Positions 8,925 through 17,831 of a stretch of 64,000 nt of DNA are shown here, piece by piece. The stretch is from Streptococcus pneumoniae. GTDB lineage: Bacteria; Bacillota; Bacilli; Lactobacillales; Streptococcaceae. Made by a program: the position numbers and the translations under genes. Positions within the stretch are counted from its first letter, which is position 1. Each line of letters opens with the position of its first letter. The stretch lies in NCBI RefSeq assembly GCF_001457635.1, contig NZ_LN831051.1:1-64000 (forward strand), written 5' to 3'. The notes beneath the pieces are model-generated. The model did no database searches. It saw only the letters and a program-made list of their open reading frames with translations, and was not told the DNA's origin.

Positions 8925-9722
8925 TTGAAAGATTTTGAATTACATTTGAAGAAAGCTGGTTTAGCTGAAAATACTGTGCGTTCGTACCTTTATGGTGTTC
9001 GATTTTTCTTGGAGAATTACGAACTCAAAATGGAAGATTTATTTGAATACAAAGGATATTTATTAGACAATTTTAAACCTAAAACTGTCAATTTGCGACT
9101 ACAAGGAGTAAATAAATATCTGGCTTTTATTGGTCATGATGATTTGAAATTAAAATTTGTCAAAGTACAGCAAAAACCGTTTTTAGAAGATGTCATTAGC
9201 CATGCTGATTACCTTTTTCTTAAACGTAGTTTGAAAAAAGATGGTATTTTAAAATGGCATTTTGTCGTTTGGTTTTTAGGTGCAACTGGGGCTCGTGTAA
9301 GTGAACTTATTAAACTAAAAGTAGAGCATGTAGAAATCGGTTATTTTGACATTTACTCAAAAGGTGGTAAAATTCGTAGACTGTACATTCCTAAAAAATT
9401 AAGAAATAGTTGTCTTAGTTGGTTAGAATCAGAAAATCGTCGAAGTGGTTATTTATTTTTGAATAAATTTAACGAACCAATTACAGCAAGAGGAGTTGCT
9501 CAACAGTTAAAAAATTATGCTGATAAATACAAAATGAATCCTAAAGTAATTTACCCTCATTCTTTTAGGCATTTATTTGCTAAGAATTTTTTAGCGAAGT
9601 ATAATGATATTGCCTTGCTTGCAGATTTGATGGGACACGAAAGTATAGAAACTACTCGAATTTATCTAAGGAAAACAGCTACTGAACAACAAAATATTGT
9701 AGATAAAATTGTTAATTGGTAA
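8925..9722 (+). CDS. creX: Tyrosine recombinase of the invertible hsdS locus
   Basis: 265 residues with an N-terminal SAM-like core-binding domain (about 1-85) and a C-terminal catalytic domain. The catalytic set is visible: Arg124 in TGARVSE, Lys in the beta-hairpin KGGKIR (146-150), His212 and Arg215 in PHSFRHLFA, His238 in LMGHES and the Tyr247 nucleophile in TTRIYLRK. It starts at TTG with ATAGGAG upstream. This enzyme (also called IvrR or PsrA) catalyses inversions between the hsdS repeats in pneumococci. It lies between the two hsdS cassettes, as in SpnIII. Confidence 0.92.
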   Translation: MKDFELHLKKAGLAENTVRSYLYGVRFFLENYELKMEDLFEYKGYLLDNFKPKTVNLRLQGVNKYLAFIGHDDLKLKFVKVQQKPFLEDVISHADYLFLKRSLKKDGILKWHFVVWFLGATGARVSELIKLKVEHVEIGYFDIYSKGGKIRRLYIPKKLRNSCLSWLESENRRSGYLFLNKFNEPITARGVAQQLKNYADKYKMNPKVIYPHSFRHLFAKNFLAKYNDIALLADLMGHESIETTRIYLRKTATEQQNIVDKIVNW

Positions 9723-9732
9723 AAAATAACAG

Positions 9733-10338
9733 GTGGTCAAACTGACTACCTGCTATTTTTGTGATTATGGCTCTTATTATGGGAATATACCTATGAATTG
9801 GGTTGTTATAAAAATAAAAGATATTTTTTCAATGAATACAGGTCTTTCTTACAAGAAGGGCGATTTAAGCATTAATAATAAAGGTGTTAGAATTATACGT
9901 GGTGGTAATATTAAGCCTTTAGAATTTTCTCTGTTGGATAATGATTACTACATTGATACACAATTCATCTCCTCTGAACAAGTTTATTTAAAACATAATC
10001 AGCTAATAACACCTGTATCAACCTCTTTAGAACATATTGGAAAGTTTGCAAGAATCGATAAAGACTATGATGGTGTTGTGGCTGGTGGATTTATTTTCCA
10101 ATTAACACCATTCGAAAGTTCAGAGATTATTTCAAAATTTCTATTATTTAACTTGTCTTCTCCGTTATTTTATAAACAATTGAAAGCAATAACTAAACTA
10201 TCAGGTCAAGCTTTATATAATATTCCTAAAACTACACTGAGCGAGCTATTAATTCCGTTAGCTCCTTTTGAGGAACAGGAACTTATTACTCAAAAAGTTG
10301 AGAAACTTTTTGAAAAAGTAAATCAACTTTGGAAATGA
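9733..10338 (+). CDS. Silent partial HsdS cassette (TRD2 only)
   Basis: A 201-codon frame encoding a single target-recognition domain and the distal conserved helix PLAPFEEQELITQKVEK; TRD1 and the central helix are missing. It enters through the 15-bp repeat at 9771-9785 (reading GSYYGN), which matches the junction in the full hsdS at 10842-10856, so inversion would splice this TRD2 onto that gene. The nominal GTG start at 9733 is probably never used. Its 3' end overlaps the convergent hsdS by 53 bp. Confidence 0.85.
   Translation: MVKLTTCYFCDYGSYYGNIPMNWVVIKIKDIFSMNTGLSYKKGDLSINNKGVRIIRGGNIKPLEFSLLDNDYYIDTQFISSEQVYLKHNQLITPVSTSLEHIGKFARIDKDYDGVVAGGFIFQLTPFESSEIISKFLLFNLSSPLFYKQLKAITKLSGQALYNIPKTTLSELLIPLAPFEEQELITQKVEKLFEKVNQLWK
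9771..9785 (+). repeat. 15-bp inverted repeat (IR3-type), copy 1
   Basis: CTCTTATTATGGGAA, exactly inverted at 10842-10856. In SpnIII the IR3 pair is 15 bp long and exchanges TRD2 modules. The third hsdS junction at 8298-8308 shares only CTCTTATTATG, so this pair specifically links the TRD2 cassette to the right-hand hsdS. Confidence 0.85.
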
Positions 10339-11584
10339 TTCTTTTCATCTCTTCATGATTAGAAATAGGGATTAATAATTCGGAGATACTGGTACTATTT
10401 AATGTTTTCCCTTTGATAGCATCTTTTGAATCACCTAAAGTAGAGATAAGTGGCAAAAATATCATTAAGTAATCTCTGATAATATTTTCTTTATTAGCAT
10501 AGGGGAATATCGATATAATGGCTTCATTATGAGTGGCAGGAATATCCAATATGGCAACTTTTCCAATAGATAATTTAAAACTCATTAATAAAGTTCCTTT
10601 AGGTGAAATGTCTATTTTCTTTGATTTTAATGCTAATTTAGAAATAGATTCTCTCGTATTAGTTACATAACCAGATATAGGCATATCTGATATAGATACC
10701 CAAGGTATTTCAGTTCCCCAAAAAGTAGCTTCACTGCGTGGAGGAGTTTTTCCTATTCTGAAGTTAACTAGGCTAGCAAATTTAATATATCTCCATGCTT
10801 CTGGGATTTCATATATAGGATAAGAGGTTGTTTCGTCTTTGTTCCCATAATAAGAGTTATCATCTCCTTGGGAAACAATAGAAATGTCCAAATCTTTCTT
10901 TTTAATCTTGCCTTCTTCAAAGAGTTTTTGTTTTTCTGCTCGTATTTTTTCAAGTAAAACTTCGACTGATTCATCATTTGGGTCTTGTTCAACTAATTTT
11001 CCTTGCATAGCATATTGAAGAATAGATTTTTTTAGTTTATCTGGAAATTCTTTATCTAGCTGTTCTAGTCTATTATAACTTTCAGCATATTCATCTACTT
11101 TTTCTAAAGCTGATTCGATTGCTTCTATTATGCGTTGTTGTTCGGATAGTGGGGGGAGAGGGATAAGAATAGAAGCAACTTTATCACTATTCAAGTTTTT
11201 CACAACAGCTCCACTAATTAGAGATAGAAATTGAGAATAAACTACATTTGATGAAAGAATATAGAATAGGTAATCTTTATTTAATGAGTTTTCATAGTTC
11301 GAAATAGCCAACCATCCATCGTGTATTGCACCATCAACATTCAAAATATAAGGTCTACCAAAACTCATAGAATTAGTTAACAAAAATGTACCTTTTTTTA
11401 CAAATCTAGTTTTGTTAAGCCCTGATTTTTTGATTTTTTCTTTAACATTATTTATATACTTTTCACCCTTTTCAGTATCACCTATTTTTATCCAATTTAT
11501 TCCATCTACTTCAGAAGTAAGATAATCTTTGATTGGTCGTGGAGAGCCACCTCTGACAATTTCAACCAATGTAGAAAACCTCAC
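10286..11584 (-). CDS. hsdS: Type I restriction specificity subunit HsdS, cassette B (TRD1 + TRD2)
   Basis: A second complete two-domain HsdS on the opposite strand: TRD1 (about residues 1-140), central helix LPPLSEQQRIIEAIESALEK, TRD2 (about 250-400) and a C-terminal helix ending KVDLLFQKVSQLFE. TRD1 begins RFSTLVEIVRGG and is unrelated to that of cassette A. As in cassette A the frame continues upstream through IR1 with no ATG; the nominal GTG start is at 11584. In a normal ivr locus one of the two cassettes is joined through IR1 to the hsdM-proximal start. Here the duplicated glnA-side flank lies there instead. Confidence 0.85.
   Translation of the reverse strand: MRFSTLVEIVRGGSPRPIKDYLTSEVDGINWIKIGDTEKGEKYINNVKEKIKKSGLNKTRFVKKGTFLLTNSMSFGRPYILNVDGAIHDGWLAISNYENSLNKDYLFYILSSNVVYSQFLSLISGAVVKNLNSDKVASILIPLPPLSEQQRIIEAIESALEKVDEYAESYNRLEQLDKEFPDKLKKSILQYAMQGKLVEQDPNDESVEVLLEKIRAEKQKLFEEGKIKKKDLDISIVSQGDDNSYYGNKDETTSYPIYEIPEAWRYIKFASLVNFRIGKTPPRSEATFWGTEIPWVSISDMPISGYVTNTRESISKLALKSKKIDISPKGTLLMSFKLSIGKVAILDIPATHNEAIISIFPYANKENIIRDYLMIFLPLISTLGDSKDAIKGKTLNSTSISELLIPISNHEEMKRIISKVDLLFQKVSQLFE
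10842..10856 (-). repeat. 15-bp inverted repeat (IR3-type), copy 2
   Basis: TTCCCATAATAAGAG on the given strand, the reverse complement of 9771-9785. It sits at the junction between the central helix and TRD2 of the right-hand hsdS and overlaps the end of the IR2-type repeat. Confidence 0.85.
10846..11160 (-). repeat. hsdS central inverted repeat (IR2-type), right copy
   Basis: Inverted partner of 7994-8308, about 315 bp, coding for the conserved helix between TRD1 and TRD2. Recombination with the left copy would exchange TRD1/TRD2 combinations and invert the recombinase gene between them. Confidence 0.85.
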
Positions 11585-11663
11585 CCACTCCCAAGTATCA
11601 GGAATATCATAAGGAACATCAATTTCTTGAGTACTTCCATCAGCAAACTTCCCATAATGTTTC
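11579..11663 (-). repeat. hsdS 5' inverted repeat (IR1-type), right copy
   Basis: Inverted partner of 7509-7593. The inner end is sharp: after the shared GTGAGG the sequences split into ATAAAATC on the left and TTTTCTAC on the right. Confidence 0.75.
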
Positions 11664-11682
11664 TTATGTGCTTCAAGTATAT

Positions 11683-11704
11683 AAAAAGGCGTAAAAATAC
11701 GCCT
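11683..11704 (-). terminator. Terminator flanking the ivr locus (right copy)
   Basis: Mirror of the AGGCGTA/TACGCCT hairpin at 7468-7489, with its T-run on the minus strand. Confidence 0.6.
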
Positions 11705-11754
11705 ATAGATAATGGGGTTGAAATAGGTTTATTGTTGATGAGATTGTAGATAAT

Positions 11755-11943
11755 TCAATTTTTTACTTCCAATCGAATATTCAAAGCCTCCACCTTTTCT
11801 GCCTGTAATTGTTCATCATAAAATTCAATATCTTCAGGATTTTCCCCTTGACAACCTCGGCAGAAATATTCTTCCGCTCGATCAGGATTCAAAAATCGAC
11901 AAGCACAAACAAAACAGTCGCCATCATCATTTATTGAGATAAT
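11755..11943 (-). pseudogene. Zinc-ribbon-like small protein, 5' end lost at a RUP (right copy)
   Basis: Identical to the remnant at 7229-7417: four-cysteine segment (CFVCAC then FCRGCQGEN), no start codon, 5' end fused to a RUP. Confidence 0.5.
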
Positions 11944-12047
11944 ATAGTAGATTGAAATAAGATGTAAACAAATCGATTAGGAAAGTTAAATTAATTTCTA
12001 GAAATTTTTAGCAGATGTAGTGTACTATTCTAGTCTCAATTTACTAT
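11942..12047 (-). repeat. RUP element (right copy)
   Basis: Reverse complement of the 106-bp RUP at 7125-7230. The gene-free stretch 11944-12277 contains this RUP and the upstream end of the IS1380 element, nothing else. Confidence 0.85.
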
Positions 12048-12277
12048 GGCTTCAAATATATCTTTCGAAAAAATATTTACAGATGTGTAATTTTGAAGCT
12101 TGCAAAAGTTAGCCCCAATTATTCACCCCTAATCTAAAAATCATCCAGAATCCTTGCCTTAGCTTAGATCCTGGATGGTTTCTTTTTTCACCCAATGGGT
12201 GTTTTTTACTAGACAAAAAAGAGTTTCCCCTTTATGGTATAAGTGTAGAAAAAAACACAAAAAGAAAGGAAACTCAC

Positions 12278-13624
12278 ATGAACAGTTTACCAAATCATCA
12301 CTTCCAAAACAAGTCTTTTTACCAACTATCTTTCGATGGAGGTCATTTAACCCAGTATGGTGGTCTTATCTTTTTTCAGGAACTTTTTTCCCAGTTGAAA
12401 CTAAAAGAGCGGATTTCTAAGTATTTAGTAACGAATGACCAACGCCGCTACTGTCGTTATTCGGATTCAGATATCCTTGTTCAGTTCCTCTTTCAACTGT
12501 TAACAGGCTATGGAACGGACTATGCTTGTAAAGAATTGTCAGCTGATGCCTACTTTCCAAAATTGTTGGAAGGAGGGCAGCTTGCTTCACAGCCAACCTT
12601 ATCCCGTTTTCTTTCCAGAACTGACGAGGAAACAGTCCGTAGTTTGCGATGCCTCAACCTTGAATTGGTCGAATTCTTTTTACAGTTTCACCAGCTAAAC
12701 CAACTCATTGTAGATATCGATTCTACCCATTTCACAACTTATGGCAAGCAAGAAGGTGTTGCTTATAACGCCCACTATCGTGCTCATGGCTATCATCCTC
12801 TTTATGCTTTCGAGGGGAAGACAGGTTATTGTTTCAATGCCCAGCTTCGTCCTGGTAATCGTTATTGTTCTGAAGAGGCAGACAGCTTTATCACACCTGT
12901 TTTAGAACGGTTTAATCAACTTCTCTTTCGAATGGATAGTGGCTTTGCGACCCCAAAATTATACGATTTAATTGAAAAAACAGGGCAATACTACCTCATA
13001 AAACTCAAGAAAAATACTGTTCTGAGCCGTCTTGGAGACCTTTCCCTCCCTTGCCCACAGGATGAGGACTTAACCATCTTGCCCCACTCCGCCTACTCAG
13101 AAACTCTCTATCAAGCAGGATCTTGGTCGCACAAGCGTCGTGTCTGCCAGTTCTCTGAACGAAAAGAAGGAAACTTGTTCTACGATGTTATTTCTCTCGT
13201 TACAAATATGACGAGTGGAACAAGCCAAGACCAGTTTCAGCTTTATCGTGGACGTGGTCAAGCCGAGAATTTCATCAAGGAGATGAAGGAGGGATTTTTT
13301 GGCGATAAAACGGATAGTTCAAGCTTAATCAAAAACGAAGTTCGTATGATGATGAGCTGTATCGCCTACAATCTCTATCTTTTTCTCAAACATCTAGCTG
13401 GAGGTGACTTCCAAACTTTAACAATCAAACGCTTCCGCCATCTTTTTCTTCACGTGGTGGGAAAATGTGTTCGAACAGGACGCAAGCAGCTCCTCAAATT
13501 GTCTAGTCTCTATGCCTATTCCGAATTGTTTTCAGCACTTTATCCTAGGATTAGAAAAGTCAACCTGAATCTTCCTGTTCCTTATGAACCACCTAGAAGA
13601 AAAGCGTCGTTAATGATGCATTAA
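12278..13624 (+). CDS. IS1380-family transposase (right copy)
   Basis: 448 residues, identical to the protein at 5548-6894 and placed symmetrically (coordinates sum to 19172). Intact DDE transposase with DIDSTHF, MDSGFATPKLYD and the QAENFIKEMKEGFF Glu region. ATG preceded by AAAGGAAAC. Confidence 0.85.
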   Translation: MNSLPNHHFQNKSFYQLSFDGGHLTQYGGLIFFQELFSQLKLKERISKYLVTNDQRRYCRYSDSDILVQFLFQLLTGYGTDYACKELSADAYFPKLLEGGQLASQPTLSRFLSRTDEETVRSLRCLNLELVEFFLQFHQLNQLIVDIDSTHFTTYGKQEGVAYNAHYRAHGYHPLYAFEGKTGYCFNAQLRPGNRYCSEEADSFITPVLERFNQLLFRMDSGFATPKLYDLIEKTGQYYLIKLKKNTVLSRLGDLSLPCPQDEDLTILPHSAYSETLYQAGSWSHKRRVCQFSERKEGNLFYDVISLVTNMTSGTSQDQFQLYRGRGQAENFIKEMKEGFFGDKTDSSSLIKNEVRMMMSCIAYNLYLFLKHLAGGDFQTLTIKRFRHLFLHVVGKCVRTGRKQLLKLSSLYAYSELFSALYPRIRKVNLNLPVPYEPPRRKASLMMH

Positions 13625-13724
13625 AGAACAGTCGAGATGAAAAAATCGTGTGACGCACCAAGGGAGGAGTCTGCCCTTTTGAGGAAATCTAGCGAGGAAA
13701 AACGATACTGGAACAGCAGAAAGT

Positions 13725-13768
13725 AAAACTGACCTCATGAGGAGGAAGAAAGTGGCTCATGAGGTCAG
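13725..13768 (-). terminator. Strong hairpin at the IS edge (right copy)
   Basis: Mirror of the 13-bp perfect stem at 5404-5443. Confidence 0.7.
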
Positions 13769-13893
13769 GGGTTTTGTAAGTTACATCTAGTTGAGAGAGG
13801 TATGAATGATTTGGGGTTAGTAAACTTGTAGATTTCGATTTGAAGTAACTTGTTTTCTTGCCCGATATTGTTTTTGAAATTGAATTTTTCCAT
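13765..13893 (-). pseudogene. 42-residue ORF, probably a gene 5' end cut by the IS (right copy)
   Basis: Mirror of 5279-5407. It has AAGGAG, an ATG and a promoter, and ends inside the IS-edge hairpin. Product not recognised. Confidence 0.4.
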
Positions 13894-13924
13894 AGTGACT
13901 CCTTGATTTTCTTCTACACGTCTG

Positions 13925-13953
13925 ATGATAAATCTAATTCGCAAAAGAGTCAA
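13925..13953 (-). promoter_or_regulatory. Promoter of the small ORF at 13893 (right copy)
   Basis: On the minus strand TTGACT, 17-base spacer, TATCAT; mirror of 5219-5247. Confidence 0.6.
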
Positions 13954-13965
13954 GAGGATTTTTCG

Positions 13966-13995
13966 AAAAATAAATAGCGACCGAAATCGCTATTT
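13966..13995 (-). terminator. glnRA intrinsic terminator (right copy)
   Basis: Mirror of the 9-bp AAATAGCGA/TCGCTATTT hairpin, stem 13972-13995, T-run to the left. Confidence 0.8.
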
Positions 13996-14066
13996 TAAGG
14001 GTTATAGGTATTTGATGGCTTAGACTGCTGTGTGACTGTTTACCCACAGGCAATCTTTCTTCTATA

Positions 14067-15413
14067 TTAGTAAAGGTCTAAATAATTATCAATTTCCCAT
14101 TGTGAAACGAAGGTTGCATAACTTGCCCATTCGATTCGTTTGGCTTCAAGGAAGCTAGTGTAGATGTGATCTCCGAGAGCAGCTTTAACCACTTCATCTT
14201 CTGTCAAAGCTTTCAAAGCATTATGAAGAGTTGATGGAAGGTCTGTAATACCAGCTTCCTTGCGCTCTTCTGCTGTCATGATGTAGATATTTTCTTCGAT
14301 AGGAGCTGGTGCTTCGATTTTATTTTCAATACCATACAAACCAACTTCCAAAAGAACAGCCATAGCAATGTAAGGGTTCGCCATTGGATCCACTGAACGC
14401 AACTCAAGACGAGTTCCCATACCACGTGAAGCAGGTACGCGCACAAGTGGCGAACGGTTACGACCAGCCCAAGCAATGTAAACAGGCGCTTCATAACCTG
14501 GAACCAAACGTTTGTATGAGTTAACTGTTGGGTTCATGATGGCAGTATAGTTGTAAGCATGCTTGATCAAACCGCCTAGGAAATGGTAAGCTGTTTCTGA
14601 CAACTGCATTCCTTTTGGATCATTTGGATCAAAGAAGGCGTTATTTCCTTCTGCATCAAACAAGGACATATTACAGTGCATACCTGAGCCAGCAATACCA
14701 AATTTTGGCTTCGCCATAAATGTTGCGTAAAGTCCGTGTTTGCGAGCAATGGTTTTAACAACAAGTTTAAAGATTTGAATCTTATCACAAGCACGGAGAA
14801 CTTCATCGTACTTAAAGTCAATCTCATGCTGTCCAACCGCAACCTCGTGGTGACTCGCTTCTACTTCAAATCCCATTTTGGTCAAGACATTCACAATCTC
14901 ACGACGTGTGTTGTCCGCAAGGTCAGTAGGTGCCAAATCAAAGTAGCCACCCTTGTCATTCACTTCAAGTGTTGGGTCCCCATTTTCATCCAACTTAAAT
15001 AGGAAGAATTCTGGCTCTGGACCAAGGTTGAAGGATTTGAATCCAACTTCTTCCATGTGACGAAGAGCTCGTTTCAAATTACCACGAGGGTCACCCGCAA
15101 ATGGTTCACCTTCTGTTGTATAGACATCACAGATCAGACCTGCAACACTTCCATTTTCATCTCCCCAAGGGAAGACTGTCCATGTATCCAAGTCCGGGTA
15201 CAAGTACATATCCGACTCATTGATACGTACAAAACCTTCAATAGAAGATCCATCAAACATAACCTTGTTCGACAAGACCTTATCTAACTGTTCATCTGTA
15301 GCAGGAATTTCGACGTTTTTCATGGTTCCCAAAATATCTGAGAACATAAGACGAATAAAGGTAACATTTTTTTCCTTGACTTCACGACGAATATCTGCAG
15401 CTGTGATTGGCAT
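14067..15413 (-). CDS. glnA: glutamine synthetase type I
   Basis: 448 residues, class GSI-alpha; makes glutamine from glutamate, ammonia and ATP. The motifs are as in the left copy ([34 protein letters not shown]). It sits 36 bases after glnR in a two-gene operon ended by the hairpin at 13966-13995. This copy is contiguous with undamaged pgk and endoD and should be taken as the reference one. Identical to 3759-5105. Confidence 0.96.
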   Translation of the reverse strand: MPITAADIRREVKEKNVTFIRLMFSDILGTMKNVEIPATDEQLDKVLSNKVMFDGSSIEGFVRINESDMYLYPDLDTWTVFPWGDENGSVAGLICDVYTTEGEPFAGDPRGNLKRALRHMEEVGFKSFNLGPEPEFFLFKLDENGDPTLEVNDKGGYFDLAPTDLADNTRREIVNVLTKMGFEVEASHHEVAVGQHEIDFKYDEVLRACDKIQIFKLVVKTIARKHGLYATFMAKPKFGIAGSGMHCNMSLFDAEGNNAFFDPNDPKGMQLSETAYHFLGGLIKHAYNYTAIMNPTVNSYKRLVPGYEAPVYIAWAGRNRSPLVRVPASRGMGTRLELRSVDPMANPYIAMAVLLEVGLYGIENKIEAPAPIEENIYIMTAEERKEAGITDLPSTLHNALKALTEDEVVKAALGDHIYTSFLEAKRIEWASYATFVSQWEIDNYLDLY

Positions 15414-15449
15414 AAGTTTTCTCCTTAATCTATGACTACTTGCGGTTGC

Positions 15450-15806
15450 CTAACCGCGACCAAAAGGTGACTGTACTGAAGCAAAACGCCCCTGTTGGAG
15501 GAGTTCATTGTGAAGTGCACGACGTACTTCAGTCTGACTAACCGCTTTCTTGGATTTCGCTTCACGTTCAGCATATTTTTTCTTAATGGCAGCGATATTA
15601 TAACCTTCAGAGATATAATCTTTGATTTCAAGCAGACGATCCATGTCATTCAAGGAATACATGCGACGATTTCCTTCGTTTCGATCGGGCTTGATCAACT
15701 CTTGATCTTCATAATAACGAATCTGACGCGCCGATAGATCGGTCAACTTCATAACACTGCCGATAGGAAAAACAGCCATATTTCGGCGAAATTCTTTTTC
15801 CTTCAT
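15450..15806 (-). CDS. glnR: glutamine synthetase repressor GlnR
   Basis: 118-residue MerR-type nitrogen regulator with LSARQIRYYEDQ and an NRRMYS wing. It represses its own glnRA operon through the operator at 15866-15882 when bound glutamine synthetase signals nitrogen excess. Identical to 3366-3722. Confidence 0.94.
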   Translation of the reverse strand: MKEKEFRRNMAVFPIGSVMKLTDLSARQIRYYEDQELIKPDRNEGNRRMYSLNDMDRLLEIKDYISEGYNIAAIKKKYAEREAKSKKAVSQTEVRRALHNELLQQGRFASVQSPFGRG

Positions 15807-15829
15807 TTACAATTTCCTTCTTTCTGTCT

Positions 15830-15858
15830 ATTATAGTCTAAAAAAAGACAAACGTCAA
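15830..15858 (-). promoter_or_regulatory. glnRA promoter (right copy)
   Basis: On the minus strand TTGACG (15853-15858), 17-base spacer, TATAAT (15830-15835). Confidence 0.85.
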
Positions 15859-15865
15859 TTGATAA

Positions 15866-15882
15866 TGTTATAAAATGTAACA
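15866..15882 (-). promoter_or_regulatory. GlnR operator (right copy)
   Basis: TGTTATAAAATGTAACA on the given strand, a full match to TGTNA-N7-TNACA, between the -35 box and the stop codon of the neighbouring membrane protein gene. Confidence 0.85.
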
Positions 15883-16410
15883 TTATTTTTCTTTTTTCTC
15901 TAAAAAGAGACGAATACGATCAATATCGTAATTTACGATAATTGCGACAAAAACTCCCATAAACGTTTCTGATACACGCACAAACACGTACGAAATTGTC
16001 TCACCACTTGGAATTGATAGGGTAATGATTAACATAGCTGCTACACCACCAATAACCCCTGCTTTGTTATTCATGGCTACATTTGTCATAATGGTTAACA
16101 TGGTGCAGATTGGAACAACTACCAAGGTCACCCAAAAGGCTTCATGGAAAAAGGTATTTAATAAGAAGAAGACCAAGGCATAGAGTCCACCGATACTATT
16201 TCCTAGAATACGCGAAGTCCCAAAATGAACACTCTCATCAAAACTCTCCCTCAGGCTAAAAACGGCTGTCAAAGCACCAATTTGAAGACCTTTCCAGCCA
16301 AAAAAGCCAAAAATCAAGAGAACTAGAAAAACAGCAATACCTGTTTTAAAGGTTCGCATACCAAGTTTGAACTGGGATTTATCGAATTTATATTTTTTAA
16401 AATAACTCAT
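15883..16410 (-). CDS. FUSC / aromatic acid exporter-type membrane protein
   Basis: 175 residues, four to five membrane segments, basic N-terminus; small aromatic-acid-exporter-like family, substrate unknown. Conserved neighbour of pgk and glnR in pneumococci. Identical to 2762-3289. Confidence 0.75.
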   Translation of the reverse strand: MSYFKKYKFDKSQFKLGMRTFKTGIAVFLVLLIFGFFGWKGLQIGALTAVFSLRESFDESVHFGTSRILGNSIGGLYALVFFLLNTFFHEAFWVTLVVVPICTMLTIMTNVAMNNKAGVIGGVAAMLIITLSIPSGETISYVFVRVSETFMGVFVAIIVNYDIDRIRLFLEKKEK

Positions 16411-16497
16411 AATCTCAACTTTCTATTTCCATTTTATCATAAATCGGTGATTTTTATGAGTAATAGTTGAGAGGAAGCGTTTTTATTTTAAGCAAAA

Positions 16498-16526
16498 GAA
16501 AAGAGGAACTTTCATCCCTCTCTTCT
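16498..16526 (-). terminator. pgk terminator
   Basis: On the minus strand an AAGAGAGGG...TTCCTCTTTTC hairpin followed by a T-rich run, 20-50 bases after the pgk stop. Confidence 0.65.
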
Positions 16527-16545
16527 TTGATTTATTTATAAAATC

Positions 16546-17742
16546 TTATTTTTCTGTCAAGGCTGCAAGTCCTGGAAGAACCTTACCTTCAAGAAGTTCC
16601 ATTGATGCTCCACCACCCGTACTAATCCATGAGAACTTGTCTGCACGGCCAAGGTTAATCGCTGCGGCAGCTGAGTCACCACCACCGATGATTGATTTAA
16701 CTCCTGGTTGTTTCACGATAGCGTCCATCACACCGATTGTACCAGCTTGGAAATCTGGGTTTTCAAATACACCCATAGGTCCGTTCCATACAACTGTTTT
16801 GGCACCAGTCAAAGCTTCGTCAAATTTGGCGATAGATTTTGGACCGATGTCAAGACCAAGGAAGCCTTCAGAAACTGCTTCACCTTCAGTGTCACGCACT
16901 TCAGTGTAACCAGCAAATGCGTTAGCTTCTTTTGAGTCAACTGGCAAGATCAATTTACCATTTGCTTTTTCAAGAAGAGCTTTCGCAACATCCAATTTGT
17001 CTTCTTCTACAAGTGAGTTACCGATTTCGATACCTTGTGCTTTGTAGAATGTGTAAGTCATCCCACCACCGATAAGGACTTTATCAGCTTTTTCAAGCAA
17101 GTTTTCGATAACACCGATCTTGTCTGAAACTTTTGAACCACCAAGGATAGCCACGAATGGACGTTCTGGAGTTTCAACTGCTTCTTGGATGTAGGCAATT
17201 TCGTTTTCAAGAAGGAAACCAGCAACTGCTTTTTCAACGTTTGCTGAGATACCAACGTTAGATGCGTGTGCACGGTGAGCTGTACCGAATGCATCGTTTA
17301 CGAAGATACCATCTCCAAGTGATGCCCAGTATTTACCAAGTTCAGGATCGTTTTTAGATTCTTTCTTGCCGTCAACATCTTCGTAACGAGTGTTTTCAAC
17401 CAAGAGAACTTGTCCATCTTCAAGAGCGTTGATTGCCGCTTCCAATTCAGCACCACGAGTGACACCTGGGAAAACAACATCTTGACCAAGTTTTGCTGCC
17501 AAGTCAGCTGCTACAAGAGCAAGTGATTTACCAGCTTTATCAGCTTCTTCTTTCACACGTCCAAGGTGAGAGAAAAGAATTGCACGTCCACCTTGTTCGA
17601 TGATGTACTTAATAGTTGGAAGAGCTGCTGTGATACGGTTATCGTTAGTGATTACGCCATCTTTCAATGGTACGTTGAAGTCAACACGAACGAGGACTTT
17701 TTTACCTTTCAAGTCAACGTCTTTAACAGTAAGTTTTGCCAT
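16546..17742 (-). CDS. pgk: phosphoglycerate kinase
   Basis: 398 residues, full length and intact. It converts 1,3-bisphosphoglycerate and ADP to 3-phosphoglycerate and ATP in glycolysis. Visible signatures: [12 protein letters not shown] at residues 14-25, the FSHLGR substrate loop, the [12 protein letters not shown] region, and the C-terminal nucleotide-binding WNGPMGVFE and GGGDSAAA motifs. ATG preceded by AAAGGAG. Transcribed alone from an extended -10 promoter and ended by a hairpin near 16510. This is the intact counterpart of the damaged copy at 1425-2626. Confidence 0.97.
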   Translation of the reverse strand: MAKLTVKDVDLKGKKVLVRVDFNVPLKDGVITNDNRITAALPTIKYIIEQGGRAILFSHLGRVKEEADKAGKSLALVAADLAAKLGQDVVFPGVTRGAELEAAINALEDGQVLLVENTRYEDVDGKKESKNDPELGKYWASLGDGIFVNDAFGTAHRAHASNVGISANVEKAVAGFLLENEIAYIQEAVETPERPFVAILGGSKVSDKIGVIENLLEKADKVLIGGGMTYTFYKAQGIEIGNSLVEEDKLDVAKALLEKANGKLILPVDSKEANAFAGYTEVRDTEGEAVSEGFLGLDIGPKSIAKFDEALTGAKTVVWNGPMGVFENPDFQAGTIGVMDAIVKQPGVKSIIGGGDSAAAAINLGRADKFSWISTGGGASMELLEGKVLPGLAALTEK

Positions 17743-17778
17743 GTTACAAAAACTCCTTTATTTATTTTATTCGAAACT

Positions 17779-17787
17779 ATTATATCA
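17779..17787 (-). promoter_or_regulatory. pgk extended -10 promoter
   Basis: TGATATAAT on the minus strand, about 37 bases before the pgk ATG; the -35 region is poor. It lies just beyond the endoD stop codon. Confidence 0.55.
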
Positions 17788-17831
17788 CACTTTGGAAATA
17801 TAAGGAAAGATTTCACAAGATTTTTCGATAT

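Larger units (their letters stand above)
12126..13772 (+). mobile_element. IS1380-family insertion sequence (right copy)
   Basis: Mirror of the element at 5401-7046, same sequence and same uncertain ends. It surrounds the transposase at 12278-13624. Confidence 0.65.

Noticed and set aside
9733..9760. GTG start of the lone TRD2 cassette as a true gene start
   Set aside because: No ribosome binding site, and the frame only makes sense when spliced through the 15-bp repeat.
5548..13624. Two IS1380 copies as agents of a composite transposon around hsdS
   Set aside because: The identity extends far beyond both IS ends, so they are one insertion seen twice.
3366..15806. Doubling of glnR-glnA as a dosage adaptation
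   Set aside because: The copies show no difference in the coordinates and frames compared and lie in the palindrome arms that end at an inversion site; misassembly explains them more simply.
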